From Pocillopora verrucosa (taxonomy: Eukaryota > Cnidaria > Anthozoa > Scleractinia > Pocilloporidae), in assembly GCF_036669915.1 (NCBI RefSeq), contig NC_089321.1, positions 1,028,501-1,092,500 of the forward strand: DNA of 64,000 nucleotides. Direction: 5' to 3'. Made by a program: the position numbers and the translations under genes. Numbering within the stretch: position 1 is the stretch's first letter; each line of letters begins with the position of its first letter. This document shows, in pieces, positions 22,101 through 32,030 of this stretch. A model generated the notes under the pieces. That model saw nothing but the letters and a program-made list of their open reading frames with translations, searched no databases and had not been told where the DNA came from.

Positions 22101-25058
22101 CATCCCTACAAGCCTGTTTCGTGGTTGCCCACTCATCAGGGGATTTAAATTAAATCCCCTGATGAGTGGGGATTGTGTTGAGCACTGTATTACGAAAGTC
22201 AAAATTTTACACTTTATAAATATATATATATATATATATGAGTGAGTGTGTGGGTGTGTGTGTGTGTTTGTGCCTAATTGGCCATTCCCTAATAGGGCTT
22301 TTTAGGGCCTTTATGAACAAATGTAAATATTGCTAACCACCGATTGAAAACCGAGAAAAAATCCATTGTAGCAGGGTGGAGGGCTTAAACCTGAGACCAA
22401 CAGACTACAAGTCTTGTTCCCTAACCACTCAACACGCTGACATTTTCTTTCCTTACTTTAGTTAAGAGTACTTTCTCTTCTTTAGATAGAAGATCTATCA
22501 ACTGTTTATAGTTTTTATTTCATGAATACGTTCATGACATGGAATTCGGCACATTTTGTCTCTAAGGAGCCTTAGCGCATCCCAAGACAAGAGAGAAAAG
22601 TGCCAGAGCTCACCTTTGCACGAAACTGCCTTAGCACTGTTTGTCCACTCGCCGTTTGACCCACACAGTGTAAAGGGCGGACCTTGAAGCTGGTATCCCT
22701 GTAGGCATGAAAACGAGCAGTTCGTATTGGCTTTCATATGTGACGTCATACAATCACCCGGAGATGTTTTTACAGGACGAGACAAGTTGAGTTTCATGCA
22801 ACCTGGAGCTGAAACTGTGGAAAAGAATAAGATGGCTGTGAACGTCAAGTTCAACCACAGTAAAAATAAATGGGAAAGGAATACCTAATAGTATGGTGAT
22901 AATAGTTCATTAAAACCTTTCTTGTATTTGTAAAACTGAATTAACGAGCTGGTAAAACGTGAAATAAGTATAGTGTCAATAATACGACATAACTACTTAT
23001 TATATTGGGGAAATACCACCATATTTAAAACGGGAAATCAGTCGTCACTAATAGAGTAAAAGGAGAAACTACAGAAAAGAGATGCTGTTAAAATAGTAAT
23101 TGTGGTCACCCAACTAGTTAAGCATTAGAGCTATTTAAGTGACAAGTCACCTTCTGTATTTTCAATTTATGTATTGTACACTTAATTCAATTTAATTATT
23201 TTTTTTAAATCTTACAATAAACTTGAAAGTTATTATTGTTTTTGCTGCGGTAGTTCATATGAAGGAGTTCTTCCCTAGTTCAAGTTTCAAATTGCGAACA
23301 AATCTTAAAAGCTCTCCTCACCTGCTACATGAAAACTGTCCCCCTTTATGGGAATTCTGGCATGACACCATATCCCTACGTAGTTGTTACTTTTAGAGTC
23401 CGCTTCACTTCCTGACATTGTGATTTCCTTCGCCAAGTTGCCATTAACATAAACTTTTACGTTAATTCCATTGACTACTGACTTGAGTTTGTACCAAGAA
23501 TTTGAAGTCACCCCAAAATTGATGCTTGGACTACTCTCTTGTCCAGAACTTGTTATGTACATTTTCCCATCCCACAAGAAGTATCCCCACGCCTTTGTTA
23601 CCAGGCTGTTATGTAAGTCAAGATAATTTCAAGAATATTGTAAGATTACAAAAAAAAGGTAGCTAGTTAGTGAGTATGCAGCGACTAGATCACCCTTGAT
23701 GAAGGCACTAGACAGAAGTCGAAACGTTGGGTCTATGAATTGTAACTTCTCGGTTACATTCATTTAATCTTTGAACCAGAGAAGCATCAAGCCAGATTTC
23801 CAACCACAAGGTACGAAATCTCTTTAATGAGTGAGCCTCGTATGACACAAATTCCTAAAAAACGTTGCTTAATGTGAGATACAATGTAAGTATATGCTGT
23901 TATTGTAATAGTATTGTTAGTATGCCCAAAATAAACTTTATGTTCATCATTTTATTTCAGACAGAAAAAAAAGATGAATTACTCTAAGGTGCAGGGTGTG
24001 CGAAGTACGTTAACTTTTCATCACATTTTGATTTTCTATGGCATGAAAATGAACCGTTAAAAATATTGCCACATTTATTATATCTTTTCTGGTTAATACC
24101 ATAGTTTCTGTCAATACAACGTTTTCGTAACAAATATCTTTGGATTCTCTGAACTTTACAAAATAAAAAGCAGGGTTTAAGATCACAAACAAGCAAAAAA
24201 AGCTCAGACAAATAGGCCAAAAAAACCGAACAATCGTAAGCTAATCGTACGAAATATCAAATTTAAAAACAATTGTTGAAAAGTTACTCACTTTCGTGTT
24301 CGCACGCTCCCTTGCTTGTACTTAAATACATGTCCACAGGCTTTGTTATTTAACACTTGAACACGGCTGGTAATTTCTGAATTAAAGTATATCAAATTGT
24401 TATGTAGGGTAGGCTGGGTAGCCTCTGTACCAGGGTGCGCTGCTAGCCTCGTTATGATGTTTATATAAAGAATGAATTTCACAATAAACGACTATTCCGT
24501 TGTTGTGGTACGTTGCTGTCTACTTGTTGAAACACAAATGTCATGGAAACACTTCATATGGGACCAGTCAATCACCGTGGAGGTAGATAATTTTTTTGGT
24601 TGGATCACATGGTTTTCAGGGGGAACTGAGCGGGGATCAGTCTTGCCAACAAAGTATATATTACAGAGTATTATGGGGGATCAGTTAAAAATTATCGTAA
24701 CACAACCGAGATCCTCCGACCTACCCTCCCCAGGCCATATATAATGACCCCTGTCTAAAAAGGTCTAGTTTTTAATGAGTACCGAATCTATCCATGAACA
24801 TGGATTGAAGCGCTGTGAAAAAGTTTCGCCACTAATAGGCCAGCAACTGGCACACGAGTATTTTGACGTGATTTCTTTTTCTTTTCTTTTTTTTTTCTCA
24901 TCATTTTTTACATTTTCACTAACCATACTTATCAGAGTTCAAAGGTGTGGTCCACAGCCTCACTGGACCATAATGAAATTGAGCTTCGTCTGTAGGAACA
25001 CTTCCGGTCCATGACAAGCCACTGTCACTCCAGGAACCAATCAGATTATTCCATATTC
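19185..25058 (-). CDS. Type I membrane protein: ConA/LamG-like, CCP, EGF and ZP domains (5' end not found)
   Basis: Minus-strand exons in order: 24924-25058, 24292-24376, 23322-23605, 22614-22808, 21766-21891, 20737-21325, 20241-20539, 19185-19339. All donors/acceptors are GT/AG and phases join exactly. The first three encode a ConA-like jelly-roll fragment (e.g. [20 protein letters not shown]). 22614-22808 is a sushi/CCP module with four Cys. 21766-21891 is a calcium-type EGF module starting [12 protein letters not shown]. The next two exons form the ZP domain, with five Cys in the first and the HCHVTVC region in the second. A furin-type RGKR follows, then the last exon gives a hydrophobic span ([20 protein letters not shown]) and a 21-residue tail ending GDQQHN. 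ZP proteins polymerise extracellularly after furin cleavage. Signal peptide and earlier exons are not identified. Confidence 0.85.
22064..22217 (-). mobile_element. Palindromic Penelope-like terminal fragment inserted in the right copy
   Basis: About 150 bp inside the (TA)n microsatellite, absent from the left copy at 6233-6332. It contains a perfect 20-bp inverted repeat (22128-22147 and 22151-22170, 3-bp spacer), the left arm belonging to a full hammerhead core and the right arm to a head-to-head partial one. Short hammerhead-bearing terminal repeats are typical of Penelope-like retroelements; assignment to that class is inference because no RT or GIY-YIG frame is present. Confidence 0.7.
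22102..22144 (-). ncRNA. Hammerhead ribozyme (type I, short stem III)
   Basis: On the minus strand all core elements occur in order. Stem I 5' strand AUCCC (22140-22144), CUGAUGA box (22133-22139), stem II GUGG-GCAA-CCAC (22121-22132) with a GNRA loop, GAAA (22117-22120), stem III CA-GGCU-UG closed by A15.1-U16.1, cleavage residue A (22107), then stem I 3' strand GGGAU (22102-22106), which pairs perfectly with AUCCC. Self-cleavage is predicted after the base at 22107. Stem III is only about three pairs, as in other retroelement hammerheads, so activity as a monomer may be weak. Confidence 0.8.
22218..22275. repeat. (TA)n/(GT)n microsatellite, right copy
   Basis: Remainder of the simple repeat that hosts the hammerhead insertion; counterpart of 6233-6332. 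Confidence 0.9.
23690..23815 (+). mobile_element. Decayed hammerhead-like retroelement terminus
   Basis: Contains TTGATGA (one change from the CUGAUGA box), a GGCAC that has lost its full stem II partner, then GAAAC and GTTGGGTC with a canonical GUC cleavage triplet. Stem I does not pair. I read it as a relic of a hammerhead-bearing element, located in the intron between two ConA/LamG-like exons. Confidence 0.45.
24595..24740. repeat. Interspersed repeat shared with 2890-3030 and 18510-18640
   Basis: Starts 'ggatcacatggttttcaggg' and continues with 'ggggatcagtc-tgccaaca', like the two duplicated-copy instances. Class unknown. Confidence 0.5.
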
Positions 25059-25996
25059 CTTATAAAATAACAGATAACATATTTGTCATAGGACCCCGGC
25101 GCACTGAGCCGACAAAATTGGTCTTCCTCCACCAAAAATCTCTGCAAAATTTGTCTCCGCCAAATTTTCAATTTTTCAATCGCGGGCGCACTGAGAAAGT
25201 GTTAATGTCATGGATAAACAAATTGAGCAGTACTTGGAACTGGGATTTAGCTTAAACGTAAATTTGGGGGCCATGACAGTTTTATTCTGAGTATCCTGGG
25301 TACTGATTGTCTTGCAGCATCCGGAGGTACAAATCTTCCATTTTCACCGTTTGATTCCCGCGTAAAGATAAAATATTTTGACGTAAAGGAGAATAGCTAC
25401 TTTTCCGTTTAATCACCTCCAGTTATTTCTATCGCCATAATGACTTGACGTCCAGGTGGATAATTTTTTTGTTGTTTTTCTTTTAAAGATTTTTCCAAAT
25501 TAAAGTTACAGTTCGTTTAAAGGAAAACTCAATGAGCGCCCCCCTCGATTAAGCGCTTTCCTTCCAATAGGTGCCCCTCCTTTTTCCCTCGAAATTTAAA
25601 TAAGCACTCGGGCGCTTACTCGAGGAAAAAAGTATTTCATCTGAGCACAATGGTAGAAGGGGTTTTCCCGTTTTAAGAATCGATATCAGGTTTAAAACTC
25701 ACGTTGAGAATCGATTTCTATCACCATTGTAGAGGTTCCTACGAGGACAATGAGCGACCAATCGAAAAGAGTCATATCGGAAGGTTGAAAGATCAGTCAT
25801 TCGCCTCGAAAGTTAATCCTTCGACTGCAGCAGACGAACGAAATGATTGCATGCGAGGTAGTAATAGTCTTTTCATTAGAAGGTTGTCATCGAATATCTT
25901 TTACTGGGCTTCTAACATTTCACCTTGTTTAAATATTGAAGGAGTTTGTGATCATAAACCCTGATGCTCTAGCAAGTAGACACGCCGAAAGCTCAC
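25059..25996. other. Gap upstream of the first recognised ZP-gene exon
   Basis: Could hold further 5' exons of the ZP gene, but none is supported. 25540-25625 contains a short repeat-like block (gcgc/taagcgc motifs) resembling 44520-44590. Confidence 0.4.
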
Positions 25997-26414
25997 CAAA
26001 ATTTCCCATCGAAATCAGTGCAGAAACAATACAGATCTTTGGGATCTGCCAAACATTCTGAGACGATCTGAAAATTGTTGTTGTGTCGCAAAAACGAATA
26101 CTTCTTAAAGGTGTTTTCTTTGGGCTTCGACGTAACTGATAGAAGTTTTGACAACCAGCCCCAGAGATCATCGGAGAAAATGTCCAGGGTGTAAGTTTGC
26201 GGCTTTTCAAAACACCAGCAGCCAAAATAATTGACAAGGTGTACTTTTCGGCGAGAGAACAGGTTTGCATATGCGTATGCTTTGTTTGCTTCTGAGACTG
26301 TGATAATAGCGTGCATCATCGACAACTGTCTCCCAGACAAATGATAAAAAAAAGGTTGATGACACAATAGTATTTTCGGCCTTTCACCAAGAACAATGTT
26401 GTATGAGAAAACTT
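25997..26414 (-). CDS. Probable coding exon of an unrecognised minus-strand gene
   Basis: A 418-base open stretch bounded by a good acceptor (pyrimidine tract then ACAG before 26414) and a GTGAGC donor after 25997. It enters in phase 1 and leaves in phase 2. The translation starts VFSYNIVLGERPKILLC and ends CTDFDGKF, is rich in aromatic residues and matches no family I know. It cannot splice directly to 24924-25058, which needs phase 1, so it is either from another gene or an intermediate exon is missing. An in-frame stop lies just upstream of a Met at 26478, so a start there is also possible. Confidence 0.35.
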
Positions 26415-27084
26415 CTGTAACGGAAGACTGTTTGTGTACCTTATTAGAAGTAGTAAGTTGTTGTTTGATCAAGAACATTACGGTTTACCTCACATCGAAA
26501 ACAATCCGGCAACATTTCCGCGTATAACCGTATACTCAGACTCACTATCCAAACAATTCTTGGGTTAAATGAAAATGTGCGAAAGTGTAAAATGTAAATA
26601 AATATAAAGCTGCAACATTAACTTGTCACCAAGACCTGTAAAACAACAATATAGCAATTCTACTCATGAAACCTTTTAGCTCACCAGACCTGATGAGAAA
26701 TTCGCTAGTACAGCTTTCACGTATTTACTACCGCGAGAGAGTTTGGTTACAACAGGGCAACACACTCCGACTAACATGTCCTGCTACTCTCTATACGTGG
26801 TTACTGGATAAAAAGAGGAAATTGTAGGAAGAAACATCTTAAGATTATGATCTCGTTGAATTTGATGGCGTTGTTTAAGTTGTGAACAGCGTCGTTATGC
26901 TACCGACGTCGTCAAAATCCTTAACACTGTAAAGTTATCAATGTCCAGAGGTTAACGACGGCGTTAAACGTTTTTTGACGTCGATAAGATTATGACGCCA
27001 TTACTGTAGCTTTAGTGTTCACCAATGGCCGGGCTTCTTTAATAAACGGCGTCGTAGACTTAATAACGTTGTTATGCTATATAT
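26415..27084. other. Non-coding gap with clustered 'acgtcgt'-type motifs
   Basis: Between 26860 and 27075 short variants of 'aacgacgtc/gacgtcgt' recur at least eight times on both strands. Otherwise nothing is recognised. Confidence 0.4.
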
Positions 27085-27352
27085 TTTGTTTACAGATAGA
27101 GTCCATTAGCGACCTTTCTACTCGATATACAAATATTTTGTCTTTCTTTCTTGTATCCGGGAAACAATTTTTTTTTTGCGTCTAAATCTCGTTTGGTTTC
27201 AAAACTAAGCAAATGTAATTTACTTGGGTAGAAACGTTCACGCAGCCATCCTTTTAACAACTTAGAAATCTTCCTGGAATAACAAATTAGTTCCATCTAA
27301 CATCTGTCCCTAGATGGATGGAAATAAAATAGTCTCGAACAATTCTGAACAG
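27085..27352 (-). pseudogene. Broken partial copy of the 28604-29386 gene
   Basis: About 110 bp (27243-27352) closely matches 29068-29176, e.g. the shared 'tccatctaacatctgtccc'. A more diverged match continues down to about 27085. In the parental frame there are in-frame stops: the Trp codon of IWGQMLDG is TAG, and a Glu of REDFETVKRM is TAA, followed by another stop after RMAA. It corresponds to about residues 75-155 of the parent, on the same strand, so it is a decayed tandem copy. Confidence 0.8.
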
Positions 27353-28603
27353 AAATGGCGTATCATTTGTTAAATTCATTGTTCAAGAATCTATTTTGAG
27401 GACATGCTATTTCACTCTCCAATCTCCAAGCTGGATCTGGACGTCAAATAAACTTATAGCTTTTCATTTCATAAGAGCAGAGTATGGCACAAATATTAAT
27501 GTAACGCTGAGTCTAAATGCCCGGCAGCTAGGCACGGTCTTACGTACTAAATGTCTGGAAGTCAGGAATTTTCACAGAAATTCTACTCAAAGGTTCTTTC
27601 AAACTTTTAAAGAGTATCAGATGTTTTTTTAGAAATGTCAAGTGATTATAAATACTCTTGGGTTTTTTTAGTAGACACATTTTTGCCGAGTGTCACGTAA
27701 GGAGCGTTTGATCTGCTCGTGGAGTCAATCCCTATCCTCTTCCTGACATGTTCTTGTTGCCCTCGCACGAAGTCAAGAGCCGTCTCGTAACAATTAAGAG
27801 GGACCAAAAGATAGCGTTAAGAATTATAAGCAGAAACAAAAACCCTTGAGAGAAGCGTAACGTTTATCATTAGTAAGACAGACTGAAATCACAGTAATAT
27901 TTTCACGTGCACTTCATCAGAAATAACACCCGATGGCCACCAATTAAACTTGAAAGTCACTTGAAACAGGAACTAAAGTGTAACCGCGCTTGATGTTACT
28001 TTATACCTTAAAAACATATAAACAATTTACTCTCTTATCGAAAAATGAAAAATTCATTAAAGAGACTGAGTTTTGATCTCAATCGAAGGATTTATCGCCA
28101 ACAGATTTTATTTGCGAATTTGATCACCAGTGGTGTCGTTACAGAAAATCACGAGCAAATTTTCCTATTTATTAAAATAGTGCTATTTTTGGACCAATCA
28201 CTGTGATTTCGCTATTCAATTTTGTTCTGTGTGTTTAAGCTGTGTCTAAAACAAACTGGTTGCTTGACCTCACTGGCAGTTTGTGGACTGTAGGTGCTGC
28301 GGAGAGTCTACTTGTCCCGGGTCGTCCTTGAAAAACCTTATCATCAGTTTCTATACACTAACACGTGAAAGTTATCTGAGATAAAGAAAAAAATTTACAT
28401 ACTAGACTTGGTCATCATAAACACAGCGTGCACTTCGGGCATCAGCAAGTTTATCGACTGATCGCAGTGATCGGCCCGTTAGGATATAACATCGCTGCAC
28501 ATATTGTCTGTTCACAACTCTACAGCCCTAGTCTTAGCCGCAAAGGTGAACTATGGTCTTCTTTTTGGAGAATGAACTTTGAGATCTCGGGGAGTTTACA
28601 TAC
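27353..28603. other. Gap
   Basis: 1.25 kb with no supported gene, RNA or repeat structure. Confidence 0.4.
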
Positions 28604-29386
28604 TTAGTAACGTATACAAATGTACAGAACAATCGCGATCACGACAATACCTAATGCCAGAAGTAGTCTTTCTAATCTAAAACTCATGAAGTAAGAAATG
28701 GCAGCGCTTAAACCACTTTTCGGGTTATTTCGAGAAGCTTGTTCCACTACGGCGCTTGCATAGTGCTCGGATACTGACAAAGTCCTAAACAACGCTTGGA
28801 TTTCCGTTCCCCTAATGTCGTTCTCTTGAACAGCGATCTCCTTGGCGAACCGCTTCGCAAACTCTAAACAGTCGTCGATGATCAGTCGATACTTCGATGG
28901 AACAACAGTCAAGCACAACAACTGCAGGTATAAGTACGCCATAGCCGATTCTCCAACGTAAAAACTCCGAGATTTCTTCAGCCATGGCATGTAAAACATG
29001 TTGCGTGTAAGAATGTACTTGTTGCCAGACTCGTCTAAGCAGACGTGATACTGCTGTAAAGGGATCGTAGCAGCCATTCTTTTCACAGTTTCGAAATCTT
29101 CCCGGAATGCCAAATTAGGTCCATCTAACATCTGTCCCCAGATGGGTGGAAATAAAATGGTCTCGAACAATTCTTTGTCGACAACAACGATCGATGCATG
29201 CCCCCTAAAGATGTTTATAAGAACATATTTGTCTTTCTCCACAGACATTTCGTCCTTTGCTGCTTTCAGATCGAAGACACTCTTGCCTTGCTTACGCAAA
29301 CGATCCGCGATCTCCACAAGACCTTCCTCAAACAAACTCTTGTCGATATTTTCTCCGAACAAGGATTCATCGTGCGAGGCAGCCAT
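28604..29386 (-). CDS. Intronless 260-residue protein with a C-terminal membrane anchor
   Basis: One open frame starting MAASHDESLFGENIDKSLFE. Residues 1-60 are charged and predicted helical. The middle (about 60-215) is a mixed globular region with conserved-looking IWGQMLDGPN and MFYMPWLKKSRSFYVGE segments. The end (about 238-257) is a single hydrophobic span (LLLALGIVVIAIVLYICI) followed by only RY, the layout of a tail-anchored protein facing the cytosol. There is no N-terminal signal peptide. I do not recognise the family. Conservation of a decayed tandem copy at 27085-27352 shows the gene was a duplication unit. The start is the first Met after an upstream untranslated stretch; no TATA box is evident. 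Confidence 0.7.
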   Translation of the reverse strand: MAASHDESLFGENIDKSLFEEGLVEIADRLRKQGKSVFDLKAAKDEMSVEKDKYVLINIFRGHASIVVVDKELFETILFPPIWGQMLDGPNLAFREDFETVKRMAATIPLQQYHVCLDESGNKYILTRNMFYMPWLKKSRSFYVGESAMAYLYLQLLCLTVVPSKYRLIIDDCLEFAKRFAKEIAVQENDIRGTEIQALFRTLSVSEHYASAVVEQASRNNPKSGLSAAISYFMSFRLERLLLALGIVVIAIVLYICIRY

Positions 29387-30021
29387 ATTAGAATGATGGG
29401 AAATTAGTCGACGTGTGCGGTTGTTTCCCAGATGTCACATGATCAATGAAGCAAGGAAATTTATCATCGGTTTATTTCCGGTGCAATTTTGAAACTCTGT
29501 CTATGTAAATTAATCGACGAAGAATTCACTAGACTGTATTTGTATGAGAAATTCTTCGATGAAACGTCATCAGATCATTTCTGTTACAACAGAGGCTTTT
29601 GTTCCAACACTTCTGGAAGCGCCGGAAAGAAAAATAATCAAAGTGTCTCCTATCATTTATTTTTCAGTCTATTAAGATACATGAAAAGAATTAATCAGTT
29701 CTGATTCGTTAAAATAAATGCAGTTTTCTGGTAATTCAGTACAGAAGAGGGTTAATTCAGCGCAAAGAAGTAACAAACCAGACTGAACAATTCCTTGAAC
29801 TGTTCAGCCGGACTTTGAACTTTTTTGCGCCTTAAAGATGTGAAGATATCGTTGTATATTATTGTTTTGATCGTTCGCGGTTGTTTTGACCGAACGCACA
29901 AGGTCACTTGCAGGGTTTGAATAAATTATTTTAACACTTGATGCGCACGCTTTGCTTCTGCATAATTATGATAAGCTATTTCGTATTTTTTTCATGTATA
30001 TTATTAACACGTAATCACATA

Positions 30022-30054
<33 letters not shown>

Positions 30055-32030
30055 CTGTAATTTTTTTCATTTTCGGAAAATGGTGGTCTCGACCGCTCAG
30101 AAACTATTAAAGACACATACGGAACTCATAAATGAATGTAGACGATGATAATGGTCATCCATACGGTAGATAGATGCTGGTTTAGAAAATGTATTGAAAA
30201 TTTAACTCGTCAGTGCTTGATTCGTAACCGTCATACATTGTTTTACATTACTATAATAAGTTTTACATGGTTGTACATGGCAACATACCATCCATGCAAG
30301 ACTTACTATAGTTATGTAAAACAATGTATGACGGTTACGAACAAAGCACTGAAAAATGAAATTTTCAATACATTTTAGACTGAAAATCTAAATCTCGTAA
30401 AATGATTTGCCAAAGCATAGAAATGTAGTGTTTTTCACGCTTATCCGGGCCGTTTTAAACGTCTTTCATTTTTAATCAATCACTCATGATAGTCCGCCTG
30501 TGGTTGGAAAAAGTTTGCTAACAACACCATCGCACATTATATTTGCATTGAGCGCCAAATTCATCGTTCAGTTGGTGGGCGTTGGCGATAAATTTAGCAC
30601 GTAGGACTCTAGTTTTTCTTTAGTACTAAAACTGATATGAAACTAAAAAGTTTTCCGTAGAAATTGCAGTCAATTAAGATTAGCACAATTCGAGATGTCA
30701 ACTCGTTGCTTTACAACTTTAAAAACGGCTTCTCTTTGTCAATGGAAACAACTTGTTTTAACACCATTTTAAATGCCTTTCACTGATTGGAAAGCCGACG
30801 ACGAATATATTGAGAACCTGATTGACATTCGTAGATTTCTGCATTTATTTAAAATGTAAAACATTTACTGGTTTTAGTTTTAATCAAAAACGTTCTATCT
30901 GACTAAATAAATACAAACTAAAAATAGGTAAATTTTACCCTTTTTTCTATCAAATTAAGAGAATTGGCGAATTAAGGATAAATTTTAAAGTCTTCTTCCG
31001 TTCCTCAACCACGTTTTCCATAATGGTGACGAGTTGTCAACTTACTCGTTACTTAGTAGTCAGGTACTCGTTTTCATTCAGTATTATTCTTTAAAATAAA
31101 AAATAACAAACTCATTTTTCATTTGATTCCCTTTAAATGTAAATTGTTCCGTAATCCATAGGGCGATAGAGGTTTCAATGGGCGATTGCAAGGTACGAAT
31201 AAAGTGAAATTGTAGTCATAAATCAGCATAATGTCGATAAATGTCACCTTGCTTAAACAAACTGACGGATGAGCAAAATACATGAAGCTTTTACGGTTGT
31301 GAATCAGTGAAACGACAACGTCAGTTTATCTCACGGACAAATTTAATGCAACTAGCGCGCGGAGATTTCAACTTAGCTTACAAAACGGAAGAACTAGACC
31401 ATCTGCAATCTCTATTCCTGATCGGATTTCAGTTATTGTTTGACTTTAAAAAATTAAAAAATCGCGAGATAACCAGCAAATGTCAAACAAATTAAAAAAG
31501 AGAAGAAAGTGAGGTATAACTTGTCATTTGCGCTGTTTTTGGGGACGGAGACCGGGCTTAATTTCTTGAAAGAAGCTTTCTGTAATTATTACAATTTTGC
31601 ATTTACTTCGTATTTTCAAACGGTGCAAAAAAAAAACAAAACAAAAAAAAATGCCTCCCTTTGAAAGTTTCCCACATAATTAATTTTAAATGGTATATAG
31701 AGAGACAATTTTTTTTTACAGATCTGTCAAATTGTGCCAGGTTAAAAATTACTCCTTCGTCTATAATTGCTTTTAGTTTTAATTACGTCCGCAAAAACGC
31801 TGATTTTCCAACAGATGTCGATCAGCCTAGTAGGCTCGTTGCCAGCTTTCCCGTTCACGGAATTAAATGTTTTTGTTATTATGAAATCTCAATTTTTCGA
31901 GGCGAGTTTCTCGGCTACTCAGTTTCCTGAAGGGCTGTTGAAAGCTGAGTGTATTCAGTCTCTTCCCCGCATAAACCTTGAAAGCCCTTTAAAATAAAGT
32001 AGTTTAATACTTAAGGTATATGTATAATTA
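29387..32030. other. Intergenic gap
   Basis: 2.6 kb without a supported gene. Holds the fold-back element at 30182-30379 and a MITE-end-like 'ctcgtgcaatttggaataaa' near 30030. Confidence 0.5.
30182..30379. mobile_element. Fold-back element with ~85-bp inverted arms
   Basis: The left arm from 30183 ('aaaatgtattgaaaattt', then 'aaccgtcatacattgtttta') is repeated inverted and ends at 30379; only about 25 bases separate the arms. Arms match well with a few mismatches, typical of a MITE or snap-back element. Confidence 0.85.

Larger units (their letters stand above)
16355..23163. repeat. Right copy of the tandem segmental duplication (part with a visible partner)
   Basis: Partner of 1-7284. The true unit may begin as early as 7285, which would make the period about 15.9-16.4 kb, with the part before 16355 matching sequence left of the window. 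The homology ends in the intron between the CCP exon (22614) and the ConA/LamG-like exon (23322) of the ZP gene. Confidence 0.95.
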
